A stretch of 64,000 bases of DNA from Termitomyces sp. T153 (lineage: Eukaryota; Basidiomycota; Agaricomycetes; Agaricales; Lyophyllaceae), in NCBI GenBank assembly GCA_018296165.2, contig JACKQL020000065.1, positions 186,001 to 250,000 of the forward strand. Direction: 5' to 3'. Below the pieces are notes generated by a model that had not been told where the DNA came from, made no database searches, and saw only the letters and a program-made list of their open reading frames with translations. Below are positions 46,197-57,929 of the stretch, piece after piece; the first letter of the stretch is position 1; the number at the start of each line of letters is the position of its first letter. The position numbers were made by a program, and so were the translations under genes.

Positions 46197-47336
46197 TGTC
46201 ACGACTCACTCCCTAGACCCCCAAACATTGTTCCCAACCTGCTTGCTTTCCCAGAGTGCCCCCCAATGCCCTGTTGAACTCCTCCAACCTTTGCCCACCC
46301 TCTGCACTCACTCCAGGTAACTCCAACACTTCTCCAGCAAACTCCAAAAGCCCCCTGACTAACTCTGATGCCTTCTCTGCAGCCATTGACACTTCCCCTG
46401 ACTCTCATAAGCTCCTGGAACCCTTCCCCACTGTTCCTGACTCTGCCATACATCAACAGCTCATCGTCCTAGTTCACCTGACCTACTCTAAAGCATTACA
46501 ACGACTCTGGGATGGCCCATGTCCTCAATTGATCCCATCAGAATATCATTGTGGCCCATCCCCTGATCACAACCAACACCCATTGACTCCACACAGCTCT
46601 GTCAAGCCCCACCACCAGACCCACTGTCCCCTGGAGCTCTCCAGTAGTCAGTATATGAGTTGTAGAGTAGCACCTCATACTCTAGTCTTGATATTGCTTA
46701 ACATTACCTATGGTCTGATTGTTTCTGTTTTGTGTTTTGTGTTCCATGTTACATTTCTCTTTATCTCAGTCTCCTGGTCTTGTCTTGTCTCTATTTCCAT
46801 TATTGTTCTTTTTATTGTTTAATATCTCTGCTTGAATCTATTTTTGTTCTTGTCTCAATCTTGTGTCAACTCCATCTTGTCTTGTTCAGCTCTGTTTCCA
46901 TTATTGTGCTCAAGTCCTTCCAAATTTAATGTCTTTACAAACTCCACACTTACAATTACAAACTTCAAACACTCTTTAAACCAACTCCAGACCTCACTAT
47001 ATGCTTGGCCCCAAAACCCATCAACATCCATTGATCCCCCATCAAGCTCTGGCTCCACTCCCATCACTTGCATAGCCTCTGCTTACTCCACACCTTCAAT
47101 ACTCACTTCCAGACTTGTACCTGGCACCCTGTCAAGTCCAACCCTTTCTCTGCAACTCATCCTAGACTTCTCTTGACTACTCCAAACTTGTTCAGATCAC
47201 CTCCCATTGCCTATCCTCACAAGTCCCCAATGTCTAGACCTTCTCCAAATGCCCAGTTATCAGTGCAGGATATCATGTCTGCCTAGTAAGGATTTGCCCA
47301 GTGTAGCTGAGCCCCCATGGTCAGCAGAACCTAACA
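46197..47336 (+). repeat. C2 3' LTR (family A, 1140 bp)
   Basis: Starts TGTCACGACTCACTCC and ends CCTAACA (elsewhere CCTGACA). The TATA box has decayed to CAGTATATGAG near 46653; the AGTCTTGATATTG start box is near 46684. Confidence 0.85.
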
Positions 47337-50001
47337 GCCTCTACCACTCACTGGTGCACCATGCCAAGCAGCAGGGATTCTTAGACTTGTTCTCTTTGGA
47401 TTCCCCTCTGCTAGGTGATTAGTTACTGATTGGATCATCATCTACTCTTGATAATATACTTTGGATTCCCCTCTGCTAGCTGCATGACTCCAATCTGCTG
47501 CTCCAAAGGGTGCCTTTATAGCATTCAGGACCAATCACAGACTCTTTGAACCTCTGGTGATGCTCTTTGGTCTCACTGACAGCCCAGCCACTTCCCAGAC
47601 CATGATGAATGACATTTTCCATGATCTGATTGCAGAAGGTGTTGTTTGTATGTATCTTGATTATATACTCTTTGCACTGCCTCCCTGCCTATGCTGCTGC
47701 CCTGGCCCCCTCTGCCTCAGTGGCCCCCTGCTGCACCTCCACCCCATGCCTCCAACTGTCCCAGCCATTCCTGCAACCCCTGAACTTCCGACATGATACC
47801 CTCAAGCAAGCAGTCACCTCTAAGCCAGTCCTCCTATTTCCTGATGACAACTCCCCTTTTTGTGTTGAAGCTGATAGCTCTGACTTTGCTACAGGGGCAG
47901 TCCTCTCTCAGCAGTCTAAAGACAATGGCAAGTGCATCCTGTAGCCTTCTACTCTAAAAGCCTCAATGCAGTAGAACAGAACTATGAGATCCATGATAAG
48001 GAAATGCTTGCCATTATCAGATCCTTTGAAGAATGGCAGCATTTTCTTGAGGGCACATGGCATAAGTTTGAAGTCTGGACAGACCACAAGAACCTTGAGT
48101 ATTTCTGCATGGCAAAGAAGCTCAATCAATGCCATGCTTGATGGTCCTTGTATCTGGCTAACTTTGACTTCTTGCTGCATCACAAACCTGGGCAGAGCAT
48201 GGGCAAACCAGATGCATTATCTAGGCAAGCTGACCATAGCAGTGAAGCAGGTGATAATGACAACATCATTCTCCTCAAGCCTGAGCTATTTGTCATCCAT
48301 GCTATAGAAGGGATTGTGGATGAGGCAAACATCATCAAAGATATCTGGTGAGGGATTGAGAGGGTGTGCAAGAGAATGCAGTTGCCTGAGCTGTGCAGGC
48401 CCTACAAGTGCAATGAGCCAGTGGGGTTCAGTCAGTACATGCAGATGAGTGGGGTCTCCAGGATGGCCTTCTGACCTTCTGAGGATGCATCTATGTTCAT
48501 AACATCCTAGAACTTCATCAATGCATTGTAGAGCAACACCATGACTCCCATGTGGCTGAGCATCCTTATAGATGGAAGATGCTAGAGGTGGTATCCCAAA
48601 ACTGTGGTTGGCCTCAGATATTTTGGTACATAGGCACTTACACCAGCACTTGTGATCTCTGCCTCCACACCAAGCCACACCACCAGTCACTCATGGGTCA
48701 GCTCCACCCTCTTCCCATTCTGGAGTGTTACCTCATTAGACTTTATTGTTGGAATCCCAGATGTTCATGGGTATGATGCAGTAATGGTAGTAGGGGACCT
48801 CTTTGGCAAGCAGGCTTACTTCATCCCTACTCACACCACCTGCTCTGCCCTGAAAGAATGTCTGGAAGCTCCATGGTCTGTCTGATAGATATGTCTCTGA
48901 TTGAGGCCCACAGTTTGTGGCAGAATTTACTCAAGAATTGTATTGCCTGCTTGGAGCTCAGAGTAAAGCTCCATACAACTACAGCATATCATCCTCAGTC
49001 AGATGGGCAGACAGAACATGTCAATAAGAAACTGGAACAGTACCTTTGCATGTTCTGTAATGAAAGGCAGGATAATTTGAATGAGCTTCTCCTTGATGCT
49101 GAGTTCCAGTACAACAACAATGTTCATTTGTCCCCTCAAATGACTCCATTCTTCCTGGACACTGGCCAACACCCTTGCATGGAATTTGAACCTTGAGCAT
49201 GCTCCTCAGAGAATGACTTGGTGAACAAATTTGTGGACAGCATAAAACAGGCACAGAAGGAAGCAAAGGCAGCATTAGTGAAGGCAAAGGATGACATAGC
49301 ACAGTACTACAATTGATGGCAGACACCAGCCCATACATACAAGCCTAGAGATTGTGTGTACTTAGACAGCTCTGACAGAAAGACAACCAGACCATCACAG
49401 AAGCTGTCACATTGTCACCTTGGCCTCTTTGTAGTGGAAAAGAAAGTAGGGCTACTAGCATACTGACTCAAGCTCCCTAGAGGCCTGCATCAATTACACC
49501 TGGTCTTTAATGTTGTCAAACTATTCCCAGCCCCAAAAGACCCAATTCCTGGCTACTGTCCTAAGGCACCACCACTACAATTCTGGTTGATGATGAGAAG
49601 GAGTATGAGGTGGAGGAAGTTTTAGATAGCAGAGTGTTCCAGAGGAAGTTGCAGTTCAAGGTGAAGTAGAAGGGATATAGCATTGAGAACATCTCTTGTG
49701 AACTACAGGCCAATGTATGCACACTGGCCCTGGTTTGAGATTTGTACTGTAGGCACCCCAGTGCACCGAAAGCAATTTGGGGGCATTTACCATCTCCAGA
49801 GTTTTCACCTTTAGGTTAGGGTTAGAAGTTTTCCTGAAGCATCACACCTGGCCAAGGAGCTCCTTAGACTTGTTCTCTTTGGATCTTCCTCTGCCACAGT
49901 GAGTAGTCATGCCCATAGACCCTGTACAGTGTTGAATAGACTTTGGATCTCCTTCTGCCAGTTGTGTGACTTAGCCACAGCCTCCAGAGGTCACCCTTAC
50001 A
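47337..50001 (+). mobile_element. B4: internally deleted family B copy
   Basis: LTR remnants at 47337-47521 and 49866-50001 flank pol only; gag, protease and the RT N-terminus are gone. RT starts at GLFEPLVMLFGLTDSP (about 47540). The box reads YLDY (47653-47664), and directly after it about 90 bp of unrelated proline/cysteine-rich sequence replaces the RT C-terminal part. RNase H ([14 protein letters not shown]), integrase (HHCC, DFIVGIPDVH, GQTEHVNKKLE) and chromodomain (EYEVEEVLDSRVF) follow with stops. Confidence 0.75.
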
Positions 50002-50397
50002 GGTCCAGAGGTTCAGAGGTCCAGGGACATGTTGTGACAGATGCTGTATCCTACCCATTGTTCTTTTCTTGTTCCTTTGGTGAGTTTGTTAACAGACTCA
50101 AAAGGGGGGTATGTAACAGAGCACCCATTACATGCCCTATCATGGACAATATCTGTTATATACAATACAATTATATTAACTACTATATCCTGTTGTGGCG
50201 ACAAAGTGCCAGTCCTCAACTCAGCCAGCAAAAATGAAGCAGACTCAGAATATAAAAATTGAGACAGTATTTTTGAAATTACACTTTCTTGATGTTGTTT
50301 TTGCACCAGGCAAAGATAACTTTATCTATAGACTAGGTACTCCAGATGCAGGCTACTTTTTCTGTAAGTAAATTAAGCAAATCAATACAATTTTCAT
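50002..50397. other. AT-rich interval with a possible LTR start
   Basis: CAAAAGGGGGGTA followed by TGTAACAGAGC (50100-50125) has the form of a polypurine tract and an LTR start, as in many Copia elements. I find no matching second LTR and no Copia protein, so this stays tentative. No gene is seen. Confidence 0.3.
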
Positions 50398-50424
50398 TCA
50401 AATCAGGTCTCCAATTTCAGTATC
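50398..50424 (-). pseudogene. Last codons of the ORF split by B2
   Basis: On the minus strand this gives the final residues (EIGDLI and stop TGA at 50400-50398) of the reading frame that resumes at 56820-57061. The five bases GTATC (50420-50424) are the left target duplication of B2. Confidence 0.55.
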
Positions 50425-50885
50425 TGTCAGGGGATGTCCCACTTGTTTCTTCTTCTCCTCCAGTTCCTGTCAGATCCCCTCCACTATAGTTTTCCTTTAT
50501 TCTTCTTCTCTTTTCCTATCTATTGGTCCTAGTTTTAGCCCTCAGGTTGCACTGGTTCTCTGTCCATAATTCAGACAAGTGTTGCCCCTATGATGCACAT
50601 GCTTGAGTCATGTGACTGGCCAACTGGTTGGTTGGTCATGTAACTGACTGACTGGTAATTGGTCACATGATTGGTCAGCCTGTCAATGCATGTGACTTGG
50701 TCATGTGACTTCCAGTAAATTTTCTGAACACTGGCATTAGGTATTCTCAGACTTGTTCTCTTTGGATCTCCCTCTGCCAGGTGAGTAGCTAGAATGCTAG
50801 AACTTCTTGTAGATACTAAATAGACTTTGGATCTCCCTCTGCCAGTTGTGTGATTGAGCCACAGTCTCCAGAGGTCACCCTTACT
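50425..50885 (+). repeat. B2 5' LTR
   Basis: Starts TGTCAGGGGATGTCCC, ends CCCTTACT (the 3' LTR has CCCTTACA). A TAAATTTT element lies 33 bases before the start box AGACTTGTTCT (50749-50759). A block of repeated CATGTGAC/GTCACATG words (about 50610-50705) could bind a regulator. Confidence 0.9.
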
Positions 50886-50887
50886 GC

Positions 50888-50898
50888 AGAACAAGTAT
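50888..50898 (+). other. B2 self-primer binding site
   Basis: AGAACAAGTAT matches the reverse complement of the start box at 50749-50759 at 10 of 11 positions, two bases inside the LTR. Confidence 0.65.
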
Positions 50899-51003
50899 CT
50901 AGATTTGGTCTGGGAGCCTCCTTTTTTAATTACCTGAGCTTCTACTTGGTTTCTCAAAAGGTCTGTCTCCCACCAGTGTCTTAGTGCTTCCTGTGCTCTT
51001 TCT

Positions 51004-52311
51004 ATGACCCAGCCAACCCCTCCAGCACCTCCTCCTGACACTTCAAGCCCCCAGAACAATGCCTGGAGTCATTTGCTATCCCTGAAGACACAGGTTCAAC
51101 TTACCCAAGCCTCCCTTACTTCCCACATGGCTGAACTCACTGGACTCCATCAAACTACTGAAGCAGTGTCCCTTTCTCTCCAAGCCCTTTTGAAATATCT
51201 TCCCCTCACTCCTACCACATCTCCTATGCCCCCAGCAGATGCAGAACAGTTTGTGTCTGCACTTAGCTCAGGCTTTCTGGCTCCAGCTGCTACTGAATAG
51301 TTTCCATCTGCATCTAGCTTAGGCCTTTCAGCTCCCCATTCCAAACTCCCTTGTCCTGCACTCCCTAATGTATATGATGGAAATTGTAAGGTTGAAGAAC
51401 ATTTTCTCCAGTCCTGTATCACCTATATCCAGCTGAGCAGGGAAGCCTTTACCTTGGATGCCTTGAAAATTGCCTAGGTTCTCTCCTACATGAAGGCTGG
51501 CCAAGCTTCAACCTATGCCCTGCATATCTTTTGATGCCCAGGAGGAGTTGAGAGTTTCTCTGGCTGGATGGAGTTCAAGAAGGAGTTCCGAGCTGAGTTT
51601 TTCCTCCTTGACCCCACCAAAACTGCAGCTCTTTCCCTTCAAGACCAAACCCCATATGGTCAAGGGAAGTGGTCACTTGATGAGTACATCAGCTCTTTTT
51701 GCACCTTAGTCAAACAGGCAGGATATCCAGATGGTCTGCAACTCTGCCTAACCTTCTATGATGGACTTCACCCCTCTCTTATGGATTACATTGACAGTAT
51801 AGCAGAGGGGTGCCTGGACAATGAGCATGTCAATACCTGGTACAAGGTGGCATGTGAGCAGTGGCAGTTGATGGAACTGCAATGTGAGCTGCAGCAGACA
51901 CAATCCTCAACATTTCCTTTCTCTTATGAAGGGTTCTCCTCCCAAGCTCCCTCTTCTGTCCCTGCTTGAGCAGCCCCACAAGCAGGTGCAACTTTTCCCC
52001 TTCCATTCCATGTTGCTCCCTTGCACTCCCTGCCCCAAGAAGTCCCAATGGTTGTTGACACCTCCTGACAGTGACCCTCCACTCCCCTGTTGTGTTGATG
52101 CTGTGGAAAGGCTGGCCACTTTGCTTGCTACTGTCCTCAAGGACTAGAGGTCCACTATTCATCAGCATTGAAACAAGAAGAGCTGCTCAACTAACTTCTG
52201 GCAGCCCAGGATGCCAAAGGAGCCCCCTCTCCAGACGCACCCATAGCTGTTCATTCCAATGAAGTGGCCAATGTATTGGAGGAGGTTCCTACAGAGTCTG
52301 AGGATTTTTAA
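51004..52311 (+). pseudogene. gag: B2 gag
   Basis: A single frame from MTQPTPPAPPPD with stops at 51298, 51475, 51532, 51967 and a few later ones. The gag domain holds FKKEFRAEFFLLDPTKTAAL and LDEYISSFCTLVKQA. The zinc knuckle near 52085-52130 reads C-stop-CCGKAGHFACYC. It ends GAG GAT TTT TAA at 52309-52311, where the -1 pol frame reads on through GGA TTT TTA. Confidence 0.8.
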
Positions 52312-55300
52312 AAGGGCAATGAATGACCAGTATGCCCCCATTGCTCAGTACTAATTGTTTTGCCCCCCTGTCCATAGAATCAAATATATCTGTTGCCATT
52401 GTTGATACTCTCAATAAGCCCCTCCTCAGACATACAAACTCCCTCTCCAGCTGAAGTCTCAGCTGGAAATGCACCCCTAGCCCATGCCTCCAGTTTCCTG
52501 CCTGGGAATGCCATCTTCCCTATCATTATGTTGTTGCTTCCACCCCTTCTACCAACTCCCTGAAGCTACAGGTAGAAATTGAGACAACAGACACCCAGCA
52601 AATCCAAAGTGTGGTTGCCCTCCTTGACAGTGGGGCAACAGGCCTCTTCCTTAACACAGACTATGTGCAACAACACCACCTCATCACTTGCCCCCTTTCC
52701 TGTCCTATCCCTGTATACAATGTTGATGGCATGCTCAATGAAGCTGGCTCTATTTGCTCCATGGTGGACCTGGTCCTCCACTACTAAGACCACTCAGAGC
52801 AAGCCGCTTTTGCTGTCACTAGTTTGGGAAAGCAAGACATGATCTTGGGGTTCACCTGGCTACATGAACACAACCCAGAGATTGACTAGACTAAGAGTGA
52901 GGTGAAAATGAGTCGTTGCTCCCATCACTGCATTATCTGTGCAAAAGAGGCCCATAAGGAGCAGAGAGCCAAGGTTTGTGAGTGCGCTGCTGTGCATGCC
53001 TGCCACACTGGGCATCTTCCTTATGCTGATCTCAACCTCCTGAGTCCCCCCCCTCTAGCATTCCCTTATAGAGAGGCCCTCTACAAGAATGTCTGAGGTG
53101 TTGGGTGTGAATCTCCAGAGGAAGAGGGAGGTGAAGGAGAATTAACCAGTACTCCAGATGCAGAGTCCCCAGATGAAACCATAGAGGTGGGTGATAGGAT
53201 CTATGCTACAACCCTCAGCCTCCCTCCTACAGTGGCTGAGATTTGGGCAAGTCAGACTATGTCTCAATGTCTGGCTGAGGCATTTGCAGCAAACTTGCAG
53301 CCCAAGCCTTTCTGTAGCACTGTTTCCAATCACCTCCATGACTTTGAGGATGTATGCTCCAAGGCCTCCTTTGATTCACTTCCAGAGCGCAAGCAGTGGG
53401 ACCATGCAATTGAACTGATACCAGATGCAGAGCCCTCCAGCTGCAAGGTCTATCCACTTGCGCTCCATGAGCAGGATGAGCTGGATGCTTTTCTGCAGGA
53501 GAATCTTAGCTCAGGACAAATACAACTCTCTAAGTCTCCAATGGCCTCCCCAGTCTTTTTTATCAAGAAAAAGGATGGGTCTCTTCATCTGGTTCAGGAT
53601 TATCATGTCTTGAATGCAATGACAGTGAAGAATTGCTATCCTTTGCCACTCATCTCAGAACTTGTCAATAACCTTTGCAGTGCATGCTACTTCACAAAGT
53701 TGGATGTCCGTTGGGGCTACAACAATGTACACATCAAAGAAGGGAATGAGTGGAAGGCAGCATTCCAAACCAATTGTGGGCTCTTTGAACCTCTGGTGAT
53801 GTTCTTTGGTCTCACCAATGACCCAGCCATCTTCCAGACTATGATGAACAACATTTTCCATGATCTGATTGTGGAAGGTGTTGTCTGCATGTATCTTAAT
53901 GATATCCTCATCTACACTAAAACTCTGGAGGAGCATTGCCAGGTCACATGCATTGTCTTGGAACTCCTCCACCAGCACCAGCTCTATTTAAAGCCTGAGA
54001 AGTGTGAGTTTGAGCAGACCAAGGTAGAGTACCTGGGTTTGATTATTTCACATGGACTGGCCAAGATGGACCCCATTAAAGTGGCTGGTGTAGCAGAGTG
54101 GCCTGAGCCAAGGAAGAAGAAGGAAGTGCAGGGCTTTCTGGGCTTTGTCAATTTCTATCAGAGGTTCATACAGGATTTCTCCCACCATGCACGCCCCCTC
54201 TTCTACCTCATAGTTAAGGATACAGCATGGCGGTGGGAGCCATCACAGCAAGCTGCCTTCAATGCTCTCAAGCAAGCCATGACCTCAAAGCCAGTCCTCC
54301 TGTTTCCTGACAATGACTCTCCATTCCATGTGAAAGCAGATAGCTCAGACTTTGCTACAGGAGCAGTCCTCTCCCAGCAGTCAAAGGAGGATGGCAAATG
54401 GCATCCAGTAGCCTTCTACTCCCAAAGCCTTAATGCAGTGGAATGGAACTATGAGATCCATGACAAGGAGATGCTGGCAATTATTTAGTCCTTTGGAGAA
54501 TGGCAGCATTTCCTTGAAGGTGCATGGCATAAGTTTGAAGTCTGGACAGACCACAAGAACCTTGAGTACTTCTGCTCTGCTAAGAAACTCAATCAACACC
54601 AAGCTTGGTGGTCTGTGTATCTGGCCAATTTTGACTTCTTACTGCACCACAAACCAGGATGGAGCATGGGCAAACTGGACACACTGTTCAGGCAGGCAGA
54701 CCATGGCACAGGAGCAGGAAAGACTGACAACATTGTCCTCCTCAAGTCTGAGCTCTTTGCCATCTGTGCACTAGAAGGGATTGTGGTTCAAGGAGACAAG
54801 GCAAACATCCTTAGAGAGATCTGAAGAGGGAACTGGAAGGGTGCACAGGAAGATGCCATTGCCCAGGCTGCATAGGCCCTATGAGCTTGGTGGGCAAGCA
54901 GAGTCAAGTCAGTGCATGCAGATTAGTGGGGTCTTCAGGATGGGCTTTTGACCTTTATAGGATGCATTTATGTGCCTAACATTCCCAAACTTTGCTGGTG
55001 CATTGTAGAACAACATCATGACTCTAAGGTAGCTGGACATCCTGGAAGGTAGAAGATGCTGGAGCTGGTATCCCAGAACTACTGGTGGCCACAGATCTCC
55101 CAATATGTAGGCACCTACACTAGCACCTGCAACCTCTGTCTCTGCACCAAGCCTTGCTGCCAAGCACTCATGGGCCAGCTCCACCCACTCCCTATTCCAG
55201 CTGCTTGCTGGAGTGTTGCATCAGTGGATTTCATTGTGGAACTCCCAGATGCTCATGAGTATAGTGCAGTAATGGTAGTGGTGGACCTCTATGGCAAACA

Positions 55301-56341
55301 GGTGCACTTCATACCTACCCACACCACATGCTCTACCTTGGGAGTGGCCAGCCTGTATTGGAAGAATGTCTGGAAACTCCATGGTCTGTCAGATAGGTAT
55401 GTCTCTGACCAGGGCCCTCAGTTTGTGGCAGAATTTATTCAGGCACTGTATTGCCTGTTAGGAATGAAGCTCCATACCACCATGGCCTATCACTCTCAGT
55501 CAGATGGGCAGATGGAATGTGTTAACCAGGAACTGGAATGGTATCTCTGCCTGTTTTGTAATAGGATGACTAGAATGAACTGCTGCCTGATGCAGAATTC
55601 CAATACAACAACTATGTCCACTCTTCCATGCAGATGACTCCATTCTTTCTGGACACTGGCAGGCATCCTCACATAGAATTTGAACCTCAGGCATGCACCT
55701 CAGAGAACAACTCTGTTAATGAGTTTGTGGATCAGATAAAGAGGGCACAGGAGAAGGCAAAAGCTGCCTTGGTGAAGGCCAAGGAGGACATGGCACAGTA
55801 CTATAATCACAGATGGACACCTGCCCCAGTTTACAAGCTTGGGAACTATGTGTACTTGGATAGCTCAAACATTAAGACAACAAGGCCATCCCAGAAGCTG
55901 TCACATTGTCATCTTGGCCCCTTCATAGTGGAGAAGAAGGTAGGGCCCTTGGCATACAGACTTAAACTCCCAGCAGGCTTGCATCAACTGCACTCAGTCT
56001 TCAATGTGGTCAAGTTATTTCCAGCTCCAGAGGATCCAGTCCCAGGCTGTTGCCCTAAGCCACCCTCACCACCAGTCCTGGTCAACAATGAAGAGGAGTA
56101 TGAGGTGGAGGAAATCTTGGATAGCAGGATATTCTGAGAGAAGTTGCAGTTCAAGGTGAAATGGAAGGGATATGGTATTGAGGACATTTCTTGGAAACCA
56201 CAGGCTAATGTTCATGCATCAGGCCTGGTCTGGGACTTCTATCATAGGCATCCCAATGCCCCAAAAGCCATGCAAGGCATCTATCCTGTTTCAACAGCTG
56301 ACCAGGCAATTTGTGACTTCTTCTGCCCAGTGCATGCATGC
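52302..56341 (+). pseudogene. pol: B2 pol: protease, RT, RNase H, integrase, chromodomain
   Basis: Protease ALLDSGATGLFLNTDYV near 52617. A 433-codon open stretch (53187-54488) covers the RT N-terminus to RNase H: WDHAIELIP, IKKKDGSLHLVQDYHVLN, FTKLDVRWGYNNVHI, then YLND (53892-53903) in place of YLDD, and [20 protein letters not shown]. Integrase has its HHCC region (HHDSKVAGHPG, CNLC) and the full DDE set: SVDFIVELPD, VSDQGPQFV, GQMECVNQELE. A frameshift near 55560 precedes the C-terminus. The chromodomain (EYEVEEILDSRIF, KWKGYGIEDISWKPQ) is broken by TGA at 56135, which fits an old CGA. Confidence 0.92.
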
Positions 56342-56342
56342 T

Positions 56343-56355
56343 AAAAAGGGGGTGA
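56343..56355 (+). other. B2 polypurine tract
   Basis: AAAAAGGGGGTGA directly before the 3' LTR (TGTCAAGGGAC). Confidence 0.7.
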
Positions 56356-56819
56356 TGTCAAGGGACATCCCACTTCTTTCCTCTCCTCCTCCTCCAGTTC
56401 CTGTCAAATCCCCTCCACTATAGTTTTTCTTTATTCTCCTTCCCTTTTCCTATTTATTGGTCCTAGTTTTAGCCCTCAGGTTGCACTGGTTCTCTGTCCG
56501 TAATTCAGACAAGTGTTGCCCCTATGATGCACATGCTTGTGTCATGTGACTGGCCAACTGGTTGGTTGGTCATGTGACTGACTGACTGGTAATTGGTCAC
56601 ATGATTGGTCAGCCTGTCAATGCATGTGACTTGGTCATGTGACTTCCAGTAAATTTTCTGAACACTGGCATTAGGTATTCTCAGACTTGTTCTCTTTGGA
56701 TTTCTCTCTGCCAGGTGAGTAGCTAGAATGCTAGAACTTCTTGTAGATACTGAATAGACTTTGGATCTTCCTCTGCCAGTTGTGTGATTGAGCTGCAGCC
56801 TCCAGAGGTCACCCTTACA
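56356..56819 (+). repeat. B2 3' LTR
   Basis: Starts TGTCAAGGGACATCCC, ends CCCTTACA. The same start box and CATGTGAC words as the 5' copy are present. Followed by GTATC. Confidence 0.92.
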
Positions 56820-57061
56820 GTATCTTCTTCATTACTGTCACTGTTTTTATCTTCCAAACAAGCTGCAGCTGCACCATCACAGTCATATTTTACCCAGAGA
56901 GGCTCACAGTGTGTGGGGGGTCCCAAGGCCTCTGTGTGATCTGTGTCTGCAAGCAAAATGACATCCTGTGCATTGAATGAAAATGTGGTTGCCTGAGTGG
57001 TTTCTGACTTGTATGCAGATGATGTGAATGTGACAGCAACAGCAGAAAAGTCAGCTATAGG
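56820..57061 (-). pseudogene. Unidentified ORF, split by B2 insertion
   Basis: A minus-strand exon that would begin after an AG at 57063-57062 and reads PIADFSAVAVTFTSSAYKSE, continues through DVILLADTDHTEALGPPTH, and ends in an acidic SDSNEEDT. Removing B2 and one GTATC joins it in frame to EIGDLI-stop at 50419-50398. So this was an open reading frame when B2 landed. I recognise no domain. An acidic C-terminal tail is common in transposon-borne proteins of mushrooms, so the host may itself be a DNA transposon; that is a guess. Confidence 0.5.
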
Positions 57062-57582
57062 CTATTTGTTTCTGTTGATGATTGGTTAGCTCTGGTATTA
57101 CTCCATCTTGAAAGGTTTCTGTCCATTGTAAACAGGAACTGCAATTCAGTTTAAGTATCATTCATGCCAGCAAATGATAATGAGTGCATATTTACATTGG
57201 AGCAACAGGCACAGACAAAGAAAATGATGATGCACATACAACAAAAGAACTACAAAAGATTAAAATAGATAATTCCCACTACTTTACTAGTGGGTTTCTA
57301 CCATTCAATAAACAAATGCCTAGCCCTCTTTTTTTTCTCATCATGTGTATTTCCCATGCCAGGTATACCCAGGTGTACCCTTTCCTCCTTTTGCATTGCT
57401 TTGCACTCCCATTTTCCTCAAGCCAGCTGTGTGTGATCACAAACTGCCCATTTGTTAATTTTCTCTGTGAACTTTGCTTTTGTTACTGACTGGCTCCTAT
57501 CAAGATCTCACATCCTCCTAGTTAACCCATTGTAATTTAAATACTTTATGAATCAATTCTTTGTTTTGTCCCTCACACTCTA
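57062..57582. other. AT-rich spacer
   Basis: About 520 bp. No reading frame longer than about 60 codons looks real. Could hold upstream exons of the split ORF, which I could not define. Confidence 0.4.
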
Positions 57583-57915
57583 ATGTCTTTGAATACTGTC
57601 ACCCACACTGATGATGAAATCACCCCAGTCCCCAATTTACCCAGTTGTTCTCCTGTATTCTTTGTGGATGGCAATCTAACCCTTATGGCCAGTGACCTGT
57701 ATTGGGTAGTCCATTCCAGTGCTCTTTCTTTACATTCCCAAGTCTTCCATGATATATGGATAAATTATCCTGTATCAAGCTCTACTTCTCTCATTGTCTG
57801 TCTCCATTCAGAATCTGCCAATGACCTCACTTACTTTGTCAATATTCTCTATGAATATTCTAGGTATGAAGACAATAACTCTGATGCCAGTAAATTCCTC
57901 ACTCAACCCTCTTAA
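57583..57915 (+). pseudogene. BTB/POZ-domain protein fragment
   Basis: 110 codons. SPVFFVDGNLTLMASDLYWV, VHSSALSLHSQVFHDIW and DLTYFVNILYEY match the A1-B1-A2 core of the BTB domains that are very numerous in Agaricomycetes (pattern: x-DG-x-L-x-L-x-A-S-D, H-x-S-x-L-x-x-x-S-x-V-F). The domain is cut after about 90 residues and no second exon is obvious. BTB proteins act as dimerising adaptors, often for cullin ligases. Whether this is expressed is unknown. Confidence 0.65.
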
Positions 57916-57929
57916 GCCCTTTCCTCTGT

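Larger units (their letters stand above)
40527..47336 (+). mobile_element. C2: family C element, 5' end lost
   Basis: Matches C1 in inverse from 40527 to about 44560, then carries the antisense gene (46062-44700, minus), a polypurine tract and a 3' LTR of family A (46197-47336). Its 5' LTR and gag start are missing at the rearranged left edge. The LTR joins family B LTR sequence at 47337, so C2 inserted into copy B4. Confidence 0.7.
50425..56819 (+). mobile_element. B2: complete family B chromodomain LTR retrotransposon (6395 bp)
   Basis: LTRs 50425-50885 and 56356-56819 (461 and 464 bp) and a perfect GTATC target duplication (50420-50424, 56820-56824). It belongs to a subfamily with longer LTRs than B1. 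Gag, protease, RT, RNase H, integrase and chromodomain are in order. It has the longest open pol stretch in the window (433 codons) but still carries stops, one frameshift and a lost RT aspartate. Confidence 0.95.

Noticed and set aside
49811..49826. Telomere-like TTAGGTTAGGGTTAG
   Set aside because: It corresponds to the CCCTAGGGTTAGGAGTAG stretch inside family B LTRs, so it is LTR sequence and not an interstitial telomere.
50100..50424. Copia LTR start
   Set aside because: A G-run before TGTAACAGAGC fits, but no second LTR, primer site or Copia protein was found, so it is listed only as a possibility.
857..56341. Stop-codon read-through or recoding to explain in-frame stops
   Set aside because: Stops differ from copy to copy and are mostly TGA where CGA is expected, so mutation is the simpler account.
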